A stretch of 64,000 nucleotides of DNA from Roseococcus sp. SDR (lineage in GTDB: Bacteria; Pseudomonadota; Alphaproteobacteria; Acetobacterales; Acetobacteraceae), in the NCBI RefSeq assembly GCF_019083995.1, contig NZ_JAHRCU010000012.1, positions 91,513-155,512 on the forward strand, in the 5' to 3' direction. Position 1 is the stretch's first letter. Each line of letters opens with the position of its first letter. Below, piece after piece: positions 54,093 to 62,838 of this stretch. The notes beneath the pieces are model-generated. The model worked only from the letters and a program-made list of their open reading frames with translations, had not been told where the DNA came from and did no database searches. The translations under genes and the position numbers were made by a program.

Positions 54093-54296
54093 TTATTCCT
54101 CCGGCTTGCCGCCCTGGGCAATCGCCAGCGCCTGGCGCAGCACCGTCATGTCACCGATATGGTTTGCCAGCAGCAGGATGAGCTTGGCGTCGAGCTTGCG
54201 CGACGCCGCGTCATCGAGTGCGCGATGTGCCTCCATCAGGGCCGCATAGAATTCATCCGGTTCCGCCAGGCGCGGCGCAGTACGGAGCTGTGTCAT
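54093..54296 (-). CDS. DUF2783 small protein
   Basis: A 67-residue acidic helical protein (EPDEFYAALMEAHRALDDAA) of the DUF2783 type. The family is regularly encoded next to FAD-dependent aromatic monooxygenases; its function is unknown. Its ATG overlaps the monooxygenase stop by 4 bp, so it is translated together with it and could be a partner subunit. Confidence 0.8.
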   Translation of the reverse strand: MTQLRTAPRLAEPDEFYAALMEAHRALDDAASRKLDAKLILLLANHIGDMTVLRQALAIAQGGKPEE

Positions 54297-55903
54297 CGTC
54301 CCAAGGGTCCATGTCCGAGTGCCTTGTCGCGCGCGGCGAGGATGGGCGCCGGCGCCGCCGTGGTGAAGCGCGCCGCCACATGCTGGTCGGGCCGAAGCAG
54401 CACGCATTCGCCGGGTGAGAGGCCATAGCGCGCGGCGGCCAGGCCCGAATGATCGAGCAGCGTGCCTGGGCGCGGCGTGTCGGTGAGCACGAGCGTGGTG
54501 ATGCCGGGCAGCGGCACGGGCGTCACCTCCCGCGCGAGCAGGGTGAAGCCGCCATCCGCGCCGATGTGCCGCAGCAGCCAGTCCCGCCTTTCGCCGCGCA
54601 TCACGGGCGCATCGGGCGCCGGCGTGCCGGGGGGCGCGAGGCCGGGCATCTCATCCGGGCCGTTCAGCGGGCTGTTCCACAAGGTCGAAGGGCGGGAGAG
54701 CCGGCCGGAATTCACCAAAGGCCGCGCCAGCGGCCAATCCTCGGCCAGTTCCAGCACGGCATCGCGCCAGGCGCGCGCGGCGGCGTTCTTCGGCGTGATG
54801 AAATCGGTGCTGCGGGTGGAGTTCAGGATGTTCTCATCCGCCGCCGGAATGCGCTCGGCGTCGTAGCTGTCCAGCAGCGCCTCGCCCGCCTCGCCGCGCA
54901 GCACGGCGGCGAGTTTCCAGCAGAGATTGTCGGCATCCTGCACGCCGCCATTGCCGCCGCGCGCGCCGAAGGGGCTCACCTGATGCGCGGCATCGCCCAG
55001 GAAGAAGACGCGACCATGGCGGAAGCGCTCCATCCGGCGGCAGCGGAAGGTGTAGACGCTGACCCATTCGAGGTCGAAGGGCACATCCGGGCCCAGCATC
55101 GCCTTCACCCGCTGGCGAACCCGCTCGGGATCCTTTTCGCGCTCGGGATCTGCATCCCAGCCGAGCTGGAAATCAATCCGCCAGACATCGTCCGGCTGCT
55201 TGTGCAGCAGCACCGACTGGCCCGGGTGGAAGGGCGGGTCGAACCAGAACCAGCGCTCCGTCGGGAAGGGCGCGGTCATCACCACATCGGCGATGAGGAA
55301 GCGGTCACGAAACACCTGCCCGGTGAAGGCGAGGCCCAGCGTCTCGCGGATCAGGCTGCGCGCGCCATCGGCGGCCAGCAGCCAGTCGGCGTGAAGGCTG
55401 TATGAGCCGGCGGGCGTCTCGACGGAAAGCCTTGCGCCATCCGCGTGATTCTCCACGCCCGTCACGCGGGATTTCCAGCGCAGATCCACCAGGCCGGTCG
55501 CCTCGCAGGCCTCCACCAGCCATTGCTCGGCGTAATACTGCTGCAGGTTCACGAAGGCCGGGAATTCATGGCCATCCTCCGGCAGCAGGTTGAAGCTGTA
55601 GGCCTCGCGCGACTGGAAGAAGACGCGGCCCTGGTTCCAGGTGATGCCCTTGGCGAGGAAACGATCGCCGAGCCCGAGGCGGGCGAAGATCTCCAGCGTG
55701 CGCTTGGCGAAGCAGATGGCGCGGCTGCCGAAGCTCACCGTGTCATCCTCGTCCAGCACCACCACGCGCTGCCCGCGCCGCGCGAGGTCCAGCGCCGCGG
55801 TCAGCCCGACGAGACCAGCGCCCACGATGACGAGCGGCGCATGCTCCTCACCCCCCGGATGCGGGCGGAAGGCGTAGCGCGGCTGGGTATAGGTGGTCGG
55901 CAA
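54293..55903 (-). CDS. FAD-dependent aromatic monooxygenase
   Basis: A 536-residue group A flavin hydroxylase. The FAD motif VIVGAGLVGLTAALDLARRG lies near residues 25-44, the DG motif is LAADGARSLIRETLG, and the second FAD motif is RVFFLGDAAHQVSPFGARGG. The family hydroxylates phenolic compounds such as 3-(3-hydroxyphenyl)propionate. The substrate here is unknown. It starts with TTG just after the stop of the MBL gene; no ATG or GTG precedes the FAD motif. The operon is MBL, monooxygenase, DUF2783, M20. Confidence 0.9.
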   Translation of the reverse strand: MPTTYTQPRYAFRPHPGGEEHAPLVIVGAGLVGLTAALDLARRGQRVVVLDEDDTVSFGSRAICFAKRTLEIFARLGLGDRFLAKGITWNQGRVFFQSREAYSFNLLPEDGHEFPAFVNLQQYYAEQWLVEACEATGLVDLRWKSRVTGVENHADGARLSVETPAGSYSLHADWLLAADGARSLIRETLGLAFTGQVFRDRFLIADVVMTAPFPTERWFWFDPPFHPGQSVLLHKQPDDVWRIDFQLGWDADPEREKDPERVRQRVKAMLGPDVPFDLEWVSVYTFRCRRMERFRHGRVFFLGDAAHQVSPFGARGGNGGVQDADNLCWKLAAVLRGEAGEALLDSYDAERIPAADENILNSTRSTDFITPKNAAARAWRDAVLELAEDWPLARPLVNSGRLSRPSTLWNSPLNGPDEMPGLAPPGTPAPDAPVMRGERRDWLLRHIGADGGFTLLAREVTPVPLPGITTLVLTDTPRPGTLLDHSGLAAARYGLSPGECVLLRPDQHVAARFTTAAPAPILAARDKALGHGPLGR

Positions 55904-55904
55904 G

Positions 55905-56879
55905 TCAGTGCGCTTCGGCGGGCTTCATGGGCGTCGCACCCTCGACGGCGCGCCACATCTCGAGGTCGCGCTCGGCCGTCCAGATGCGCGGGTGGGTGAT
56001 GCCGGACGCCTCGTCGAAGGCGCGGCTCACGTTGAAGGGCATGCAGTGTTCGAAGATCACCCAATGCCCGTATTTCGGCCGCATCACGCCCATCGCCTCA
56101 CCGTAGAGCTGCGTCAGGTTCCAGCCCTTGGCCACGGCCTTCTGCGCCAGGCCGAAGAGGTCGCTCGTGAAGCTCTCCGTCTCGTGCAGCGCCTGGGCCA
56201 CATCGGCCTTGGTCAGCAGCGCCGCACCCCGGCCGGGGACCAGCTTCTCCGGCCCCAATTCGCGGATGGCGGCGATGGTGGCGGGCCAGTCGGCGAAATG
56301 CGCATCACCGCAATAGGGGGTCGCGCCGAATTCCACCGTGTCACCGGCGAAGAGGACGCGCTCCTTCGGCATCCAGACCACCGTATCGCCCGCCGTGTGG
56401 CTGCGGCCGATATGGATGATCCGCGCCTCGCGCTCGCCGAGCCAGAGCGACATTTTCTTGTGGAAGGAATGCGTGGGCCAGGTCAGGCCCGGGATGCTCT
56501 CCCGCCCGCGGAAGAGGCGCGGGAAGCGGCCGATCTCGCTGTCCATGTCCTGCGCGCCGCGCTCCACGATGAGGTCCCGCGTCGCGTCGGAGCAGATGAT
56601 GGCATGCGCCGGATAGCCGGAGGCGCCCAGGACGCGCACCGCATGGTAATGCGAGAGCACCACCTGCTTCACCGGCAGGGGTGTGACGGTCGCGATCCGC
56701 GCCTGCACATCGGCCGCCATGATGGGCGTGGCCTGCGCATCCACCACCACCACGCCATCGGGGCCCACGATGACGCCGGAATTGGGGTCGCCCTCGGCGG
56801 TATAGGCATAGAGGCCGGGGCCGAGCTCGTCGAAGGAGACGTGCTTCTCGGCCAGGTCCTGGGTGGAGGCGAAGCTCAT
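55905..56879 (-). CDS. MBL-fold protein with degenerate metal motif
   Basis: A 324-residue metallo-beta-lactamase-fold protein. The first metal motif HxHxDH is incomplete: LSHYHAVRVLGASG keeps His77 and His79, but Val81 and Arg82 replace Asp and His. The later ligands HTAGDTVVW and FAGDTVEF are present. It may bind a single metal or act on a different substrate class. The family is often found with FAD monooxygenases of this kind. It is first in the leftward operon. Confidence 0.82.
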   Translation of the reverse strand: MSFASTQDLAEKHVSFDELGPGLYAYTAEGDPNSGVIVGPDGVVVVDAQATPIMAADVQARIATVTPLPVKQVVLSHYHAVRVLGASGYPAHAIICSDATRDLIVERGAQDMDSEIGRFPRLFRGRESIPGLTWPTHSFHKKMSLWLGEREARIIHIGRSHTAGDTVVWMPKERVLFAGDTVEFGATPYCGDAHFADWPATIAAIRELGPEKLVPGRGAALLTKADVAQALHETESFTSDLFGLAQKAVAKGWNLTQLYGEAMGVMRPKYGHWVIFEHCMPFNVSRAFDEASGITHPRIWTAERDLEMWRAVEGATPMKPAEAH

Positions 56880-56948
56880 GGAATGGCGGCCCTTCTCGCT
56901 TTGGCGTTGGGCCGCACTATAACCCCATTCCCGGTGCTGTCCCGCCCC

Positions 56949-57317
56949 TCAGGCCAGGCGAAAACGCGCGGCGGCCAGCGAATCCTCGGTGAGCGCCGCG
57001 CGCACGGCCTCACCCGCGCCCTCCTCGTCGAGCACGAGGACGCGGTCGAACCAGCGGGCCTGGCCGCGCACCCGGGCCTGGAACAGCCGGTCCAGCGCCT
57101 GGGCGGCGGGGCTGCGGCCCTGGCAGCAGGCGCAGGCCACCGCGTGTGCGGTGACCCCCGCCTCGAAGGTGACGGCGCAGGCCGCGCCCTCGGGCATGGG
57201 GCCGGGCGGGGCGAGCGTCACCACGGCCGCCGGCTTGCCGGCCGCGAGCGCCGCCGCCAGTGCGCCGGGCTCCGGAAGGATGGAAACAGGGATGCGGGCG
57301 TCCAAAGACCAAGCCAT
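56949..57317 (-). CDS. Small CxCC protein resembling a G3E GTPase fragment
   Basis: A 122-residue protein with the motif CACC at 62-65. The segment from there to the end (QALDRLFQARVRGQARWFDR, then VLVLDEEGAGEAVRAALTED and LAAARFRL) lines up with the middle of COG0523/CobW G3E GTPases, from their CxCC metal site to the conserved FRLDGVV. No P-loop is present and the C-terminal domain is missing, so it cannot be a normal GTPase. It is divergent from the ArsR-methyltransferase gene with a palindrome between them. It could be a metal-binding remnant that has been kept. Confidence 0.6.
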   Translation of the reverse strand: MAWSLDARIPVSILPEPGALAAALAAGKPAAVVTLAPPGPMPEGAACAVTFEAGVTAHAVACACCQGRSPAAQALDRLFQARVRGQARWFDRVLVLDEEGAGEAVRAALTEDSLAAARFRLA

Positions 57318-57325
57318 AGGGTAGA

Positions 57326-57343
57326 CATAAGGATATCTTTATG
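57326..57343. promoter_or_regulatory. Near-perfect palindrome between the CxCC gene and the ArsR-methyltransferase gene
   Basis: CATAAGGATATCTTTATG is an 18-bp inverted repeat with a single mismatched pair, in a strikingly A+T-rich gap of 40 bp. It lies 8 bp before the leftward start and 14 bp before the rightward start, so one bound dimer would control both genes. The adjacent regulator has an ArsR-type DNA-binding domain. Confidence 0.75.
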
Positions 57344-57357
57344 CCATTTGCAAGCCC

Positions 57358-58296
57358 ATGGACGCCCTCCTCTCCCAGCTGCGCGCGACGGCCGAGCCCA
57401 CACGGCTCCGGCTGCTGGCGCTCTGCGCCCGCGGCGCCTTCTGCGTGACGGAGCTTTGCGCCGTGCTGGGCCAGTCCCAGCCGCGCCTCTCCCGCCACCT
57501 GAAGCTGCTGACCGAGGCCGGGCTGCTGGAGCGCCTGCCCGAGGGCTCCAACGTCTATTTCCAGGTGCCCGCCCAGGCCGAGCTGGTCCGCGTCATCCTC
57601 GCCCGCCTGCCGGAGGAGGAGCCGGTGCTCCAGGCCGATCGCCGCCAGGCCGCGCGCATCGCCGCCGAGCGCGCCCGCGCCGCCTCCGACGCCTTCCAGC
57701 GCGAGGGGATGGATTGGGACGAGCTGCGCGCGCTCGACCTCGACGCCGCCGCGATCGAGGCCGCGCTGCTGAGCGCGCTGCCTGAGCGGATCGAGGCGCT
57801 GCTCGACATCGGCACCGGCACGGGCCGCCTGCTGGAGGTGCTCGCACCCCGCACCCGCCGCGCGCTGGGCGTGGACGCCAGCCGCGAGATGCTGGCCCTC
57901 GCCCGCGCCCGCCTCTCCGAGCGCGGCCTGGCGGAATCCTGCACCGTGCGCCAGGCCGACATGTACCGCCTGCCGCTGGCCGACCGCAGCTTCGATGCCG
58001 TCACGCTCCAGATGGTGCTGCACTACGCCGAGGACCCGGCCGCCGCGCTGGCCGAGGCGGCGCGCGTGCTGCGCCCGGGCGGCATCCTGCTGCTGGCGGA
58101 CCTCGCCCCGCACGGCTCGGCCGATGTGCTGACCCGCTTCGCGCATCGCTGGCCCGGCTTCGATGATTCCGAACTCGCCGGCTGGCTCGGCCAGGCCGGT
58201 TGCGCCCTCGCGGCGCGGGCCGACATCCCGGGTCGCCTCCCCGTTCGCGTCTGGCGCGCTGAAAAGCTGCCCGCCGACGCCCTCTCTCACGCCTGA
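57358..58296 (+). CDS. ArsR-type regulator fused to a SAM-dependent methyltransferase
   Basis: A 312-residue fusion. Residues 1-95 or so are an ArsR/SmtB winged helix (EPTRLRLLALCARGAFCVTE, then LCAVLGQSQPRLSRHLKLLT). Residues 135-290 are a class I methyltransferase with SAM motif DIGTGTG at 150-156. The metal-binding ELCVC pattern of metal sensors is absent. In many alphaproteobacteria this fusion precedes metF and metH, and it is thought to sense SAM or SAH to control methionine synthesis. Here metH follows after 17 bp, which supports that role; metF is absent. Confidence 0.9.
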   Translation: MDALLSQLRATAEPTRLRLLALCARGAFCVTELCAVLGQSQPRLSRHLKLLTEAGLLERLPEGSNVYFQVPAQAELVRVILARLPEEEPVLQADRRQAARIAAERARAASDAFQREGMDWDELRALDLDAAAIEAALLSALPERIEALLDIGTGTGRLLEVLAPRTRRALGVDASREMLALARARLSERGLAESCTVRQADMYRLPLADRSFDAVTLQMVLHYAEDPAAALAEAARVLRPGGILLLADLAPHGSADVLTRFAHRWPGFDDSELAGWLGQAGCALAARADIPGRLPVRVWRAEKLPADALSHA

Positions 58297-58313
58297 CCTG
58301 AAGAGTAATACCC

Positions 58314-61300
58314 ATGGCCTCTCGCCCGCACCTCCTCGATGCCCTGCGCGACCGCGTCCTGCTCTGTGATGGCGGCATGGGCAGCCGCGTCCAGGCGCTG
58401 ACGCTCGATATCGTCAAGGACTTCTGGGACAAGGAGAACTGCACGGAGGTGCTGAGCCTCTCCCGCCCCGAACTGATCCGCGAGATCCATCGCGGCTATT
58501 ACGAGGCCGGCGCCGACATGGTGCTGACCAACACCTTCGGCGGCAGCCCGATCACGCTGGAGGAATTCGAGCTCGGCTCCCGCGCCTTCGAGATCAACAA
58601 GCTCGGCGTGGAATTGGCGCGCGAGGCGGCGGAGAGCTTCGCCGATGGCCGCCACCGCTGGGTGGTGGGCGATATCGGCCCGGGCACCAAGCTGCCGAGC
58701 CTCGGCCATGTCACCTATGACGCGCTGGAGGAGGCGCTGACCGAGCAGTGCCTCGGCCTCATCGCCGGCGGCTGCGACGCCATCCTGACCGAGACCAACC
58801 AGGACACGCTCTACATCAAGGCCGCGGTCAACGCCGCGAAGATCGCCAAGGCGAAGACCAAGAGCGACATCCCCATCTTCGTGCAGGTGACGGTGGAAAC
58901 CACGGGCACGCTGCTGGTCGGCCCCGACATCGCCGCCGCCGCCGCCGTCGTCCATTCGCTGGATATCCCGCTCCTCGGCCTGAACTGCGCCTCCGGCCCG
59001 CAGGAGATGGCGGAACATCTGCGCTGGCTGTCGCAAAACTGGCCTGGCCTGCTCAGCGTGCAGCCCAATGCCGGCCTGCCGGAGCTGGTGGATGGCAAGA
59101 CGCATTACCCGCTGGGTGCGGAGGAAATGGCGGTCTGGATGGAGCGCTTCGTGGTCGAGGATGGCTTCAACCTGATCGGTGGCTGCTGCGGCACCTCCAC
59201 GCCGCATATCGCCGCACAGGACGCCATGCTGCGCCGCCTGGGCGGCGACAAGCACCGGCCCGCGCCGGTGCCTCGCCGCTATCACTGGGTGCCGAGCGTG
59301 GCTTCGCTCTACTCGGCCGTCGCGCTGCGGCAGGAGAATTCCTATTTCTCCATCGGCGAGCGCTGCAACGCGAACGGCTCCAAGGCCTGGCGCACCGCGC
59401 AGGAAGCCAATGACTGGGACAGCTGCCTCGCCATCGGGCGCGAGCAGGTGGCGGAAGGCTCCAACAGCCTCGATGTCTGCACCGCCTTCGTCGGCCGCGA
59501 CGAAATGCGCGAGATGAGCGAGGTGATCACGCGCTTCACCGCCAGCGTGAACAGCCCGCTCGTCATCGACAGCACCGAGACGAACGTCATCGAGGCCTCG
59601 CTGAAGCTGCATGGCGGCAAGGCCATCATCAACTCGATCAATTTCGAGGAAGGCGAGGGCGCGGCGCATGACCGCATGAAGCTCGCCAAGAAGTTCGGCG
59701 CCGCCGTCATCGCGCTCACCATTGATGAAGTCGGCATGGCGAAGACGGCGGAGGACAAGCTGCGCATCGCCGAGCGCCTGGTGGATTTCGCCTGCAACAC
59801 ATACGGCCTGCCGCAGTCGGATCTGATGATCGATCCGCTGACCTTCACCATCGCCACCGGCAATGAGGATGACCGCAAGCTCGGCGTCTGGACGCTCGAC
59901 GGCATCCGGATGATCCGCGAGAAATTCCCGGACATCCAGATCATCCTCGGCCTCTCCAACATCTCCTTCGGCCTCAATCCGGCCGCGCGCCATGTGCTGA
60001 ACAGCGTCTTCCTGGATCACGCCGTGCGCGCGGGCATGACGGGCGCCATCGTCCACGTCTCCAAGATCAAGCCGCTGCACAAGATCCCGGCCGAGGAGGT
60101 GAAGGTCATGGAGGACCTCATCTACGACCGCCGCGAGGAAGGCTATGACCCGCTGCAGAAGGTGCTGGAGATGTTCTCCGGCCGGAAGGCCGCCGATAAC
60201 GTCGCGAAGGTCAAGGCCGCGACGGTGCAGGGCCGCCTGAAGGACCGCATCGTGGATGGCGATCGCAAGGGCCTGGATGACGAGCTCGCCGCCGCCATGG
60301 CCGAGGGCATGAAGCCGCTCGACATCATCAACGACGTGCTGCTGGACGGCATGAAGGTGGTGGGTGACCTCTTCGGCGCCGGCAAGATGCAGCTCCCCTT
60401 CGTGCTGCAGAGCGCGGAGACGATGAAGGCCGCCGTCGCCTATCTCGAGCCCTTCATGGAGCGCGTGGAAGGCCAGGAGAAGGGCACCATCGTGCTCGGC
60501 ACCGTGCGCGGCGACGTGCACGACATCGGCAAGAACCTGGTGGACATCATCCTCACCAACAATGGCTACAAGGTCGTCAACCTCGGCATCAAGGTGCCGC
60601 TGAACGACATCGTCGCCGCGGCCCGCGAGCACAAGGCCAATGCCATCGGCATGTCCGGCCTCCTGGTGAAATCCACCGTCGTGATGCGCGAGAATCTGGA
60701 GGAGATGTCCCGCATGGGCATCGATATCCCGGTGCTGCTGGGCGGCGCCGCGCTCACGCGCAACTATGTCGAGGAGGACTGCGTCCAGGCCTATGCCTGC
60801 GGCAAGGTGGTCTATGCGCGCGACGCCTTCGATGGCCTGCACCTGATGGACAAGGTGATGGGCAATGATTTCGAGGGCTATCTCGGCGCCATCCAGGCCA
60901 AGCGCGCCGGCAAGTCGCGCAATGAGAAGCGCGTGCTGGGCCAGGCTGATCCGCGCGGCTTCGCGCCGGTGGACGTGGCCTATGCGCAGCAGCGGCGCCG
61001 GCGCGAGACGGCGAACCTGCCCGCGCCCGTGCCGCCCTTCTGGGGTTCCAAGGTGATCGAGACCGACCCCAAGGCGCTGGTGCCTTTCATCAACGAGCGC
61101 AGCCTCTACCAGTTCCAGTGGGGCTTCCGGAAAGCGGGTCGTTCGCTGGAAGACTTCCTCGGCTGGGCAAAGCAGGAGCTGCGCCCCGTGCTCAAGCGCA
61201 TGCTCGCGCTGACCGAGGAACAAAAAATCCTCAAGCCGCAATCCATCTACGGCTACTGGAAATGCGCGGGCCAGGGGAACGACCTGATCCTCTTCGCCGA

Positions 61301-61811
61301 GGACGGCACGACCGAGGTCGCGCGCTTCAACATGCCGCGCCAGCCCAAGGAGGATGGCGACTGCATCGCGGACTTCGTGCGCGACGTGGATGACGCGGAA
61401 CGCGATGTGATCGGCCTGCAGGTCGTCACCGTGGGCCAGAAGGCCTCCGACATGGCGCGCGAGTGGTTCGAGGACAACCGCTACCAGGATTACCTCTACC
61501 TGCACGGCCTCTCGGTCGAGATGGCGGAGGCGCTGGCGGAAGTCACCCACAAGCGCATCCGCGCGGAACTCGGCTTCGCCGGCGAGGATGACCGCGACAT
61601 CGAGAAGATGCTGAGCCAGGGCTATCGCGGCGGCCGCTACAGCTTCGGCTACCCGGCCTGCCCGAAGCTGGAGGACCAGGCGCCGCTGCTGGAACTGCTG
61701 GATGCGAAGCGCATCGGCGTGGACATCAGCGATGAATGGCAGCTGCATCCGGAGCAGAGCACCAGCGCCATCGTGCTGCACCACCCGCGCGCCAAGTACT
61801 TCACGGTGTGA
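58314..61811 (+). CDS. metH: Cobalamin-dependent methionine synthase MetH
   Basis: Transfers methyl from methyltetrahydrofolate to homocysteine through cobalamin. The 1165-residue protein is complete. The homocysteine-binding barrel has zinc ligands Cys225, Cys291 and Cys292 (GLNCASGP and GGCCGTST). A pterin-binding barrel follows, then the B12 domain with His736 in DVHDIGKN. The C-terminal reactivation domain contains YGYWKCAGQGNDL and YSFGYPACPKLED. The ATG at 58314 gives the normal start. It is probably in an operon with the ArsR-methyltransferase gene. Confidence 0.97.
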   Translation: MASRPHLLDALRDRVLLCDGGMGSRVQALTLDIVKDFWDKENCTEVLSLSRPELIREIHRGYYEAGADMVLTNTFGGSPITLEEFELGSRAFEINKLGVELAREAAESFADGRHRWVVGDIGPGTKLPSLGHVTYDALEEALTEQCLGLIAGGCDAILTETNQDTLYIKAAVNAAKIAKAKTKSDIPIFVQVTVETTGTLLVGPDIAAAAAVVHSLDIPLLGLNCASGPQEMAEHLRWLSQNWPGLLSVQPNAGLPELVDGKTHYPLGAEEMAVWMERFVVEDGFNLIGGCCGTSTPHIAAQDAMLRRLGGDKHRPAPVPRRYHWVPSVASLYSAVALRQENSYFSIGERCNANGSKAWRTAQEANDWDSCLAIGREQVAEGSNSLDVCTAFVGRDEMREMSEVITRFTASVNSPLVIDSTETNVIEASLKLHGGKAIINSINFEEGEGAAHDRMKLAKKFGAAVIALTIDEVGMAKTAEDKLRIAERLVDFACNTYGLPQSDLMIDPLTFTIATGNEDDRKLGVWTLDGIRMIREKFPDIQIILGLSNISFGLNPAARHVLNSVFLDHAVRAGMTGAIVHVSKIKPLHKIPAEEVKVMEDLIYDRREEGYDPLQKVLEMFSGRKAADNVAKVKAATVQGRLKDRIVDGDRKGLDDELAAAMAEGMKPLDIINDVLLDGMKVVGDLFGAGKMQLPFVLQSAETMKAAVAYLEPFMERVEGQEKGTIVLGTVRGDVHDIGKNLVDIILTNNGYKVVNLGIKVPLNDIVAAAREHKANAIGMSGLLVKSTVVMRENLEEMSRMGIDIPVLLGGAALTRNYVEEDCVQAYACGKVVYARDAFDGLHLMDKVMGNDFEGYLGAIQAKRAGKSRNEKRVLGQADPRGFAPVDVAYAQQRRRRETANLPAPVPPFWGSKVIETDPKALVPFINERSLYQFQWGFRKAGRSLEDFLGWAKQELRPVLKRMLALTEEQKILKPQSIYGYWKCAGQGNDLILFAEDGTTEVARFNMPRQPKEDGDCIADFVRDVDDAERDVIGLQVVTVGQKASDMAREWFEDNRYQDYLYLHGLSVEMAEALAEVTHKRIRAELGFAGEDDRDIEKMLSQGYRGGRYSFGYPACPKLEDQAPLLELLDAKRIGVDISDEWQLHPEQSTSAIVLHHPRAKYFTV

Positions 61812-62737
61812 GCGTGCGGGCCGCGCTCCTCCTCGCCTCGGCCCTGCTGCTCGCGGGTTGTGGCCTGGGCGAGCGGCGCGTCACCGATATCGGCGACACC
61901 TTCTGCGCGAACCGGCTGCGCACCGCGGTGGCGCATCTGCCTCCGCCTGCACCGGGCCAGGCCGAGCGGCTGCTGGCCGCCGGCTTCAGCGCCGAGGCGA
62001 TCGAGACGGCGGAGGCCATCGGTGTGCTGGACCGCATGCAGGTGCTGATCGAGGCCGAGCGCCGGCCCGGCAATGGCGTGCCCGTCATCCTGGCGCGCCA
62101 GGGCGTGACGGATCGCGTTCTGTTGGCGCTGCTCGACGTGCAGGCGACGCTGGCCACCATCGACTGCGAGGGCGAGCGCGCGGATCAGCTGCGCGGCCAG
62201 CTCCAGCGCAACGAGGCGCGACGCGCGCGCAACCTGGGCCTCGCCGGCATCCTCATCGGCGCCAGCACGGCGGCCCTGACCGGTGGGCTCTCGCTTGCGG
62301 GCTCCACCGCGGCGGGCGACACGGTGGGCATCATCGGCGGCTCGACCGAGGCGGCGGTGGCCAGCATGCTGCTCTTCGGCGGCGGCGACGGCCTCTTGCG
62401 CACGCGCGCCAACCTGCTGGCCGAGATCCATCGCCAGCCCGCACAATCCGACCTCTTCCCGCCCACCGTCTGGCGCTACCTCACCCGGCGGGACGCCCCG
62501 GGCGAGGCGAATATCGCGGAGGAGATCGTGGCGGAGTGGCGCGCGGCGGGCCTGCTGGAAGGCGCGGGCGAGGAGGATCCCCTGTTCCAGCCCGAGGCGC
62601 GCCTGTCCATCGAGCAGTTGGAGCGCCGCGACGCCATGCTGGACCTGACCGAGGCGCGTATCGCGCTGATGAGCCGGGACCTCCGGCAATTGCTGGAGGA
62701 GGTCACCCGCCGCCCCACCCCGCTCCGCGCCCGCTGA
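61808..62737 (+). CDS. Lipoprotein of unknown function, coupled to metH
   Basis: A 309-residue protein with a lipoprotein signal (SVRAALLLASALLLAGCGLG, lipid Cys18). It has a predicted helical region and a Gly/Ala-rich stretch (about residues 138-200, including LGLAGILIGASTAALTGG) that could insert in a membrane. The C-terminal part is charged and helical. I do not recognise the family. The start is GTG in a 4-bp overlap with the metH stop, so it is translated with metH, although a shared function is not evident. Confidence 0.75.
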   Translation: MSVRAALLLASALLLAGCGLGERRVTDIGDTFCANRLRTAVAHLPPPAPGQAERLLAAGFSAEAIETAEAIGVLDRMQVLIEAERRPGNGVPVILARQGVTDRVLLALLDVQATLATIDCEGERADQLRGQLQRNEARRARNLGLAGILIGASTAALTGGLSLAGSTAAGDTVGIIGGSTEAAVASMLLFGGGDGLLRTRANLLAEIHRQPAQSDLFPPTVWRYLTRRDAPGEANIAEEIVAEWRAAGLLEGAGEEDPLFQPEARLSIEQLERRDAMLDLTEARIALMSRDLRQLLEEVTRRPTPLRAR

Positions 62738-62838
62738 GGGACCAGGATTCCGGTGGGCTTCCATGCGAGCCAGGATGCTTCGCGCCCCCGTGCGAATGGG
62801 CTAGACGAGTGGCTTCCGCCGCTGCGAAGAGGTAGAGC

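Noticed and set aside
58287..61784. A 1165-codon open frame antisense to metH
   Set aside because: It mirrors metH almost base for base, its protein is His/Arg/Asp-rich without any known domain, and long antisense frames are expected opposite G+C-rich genes. metH on the plus strand shows clear conserved motifs.
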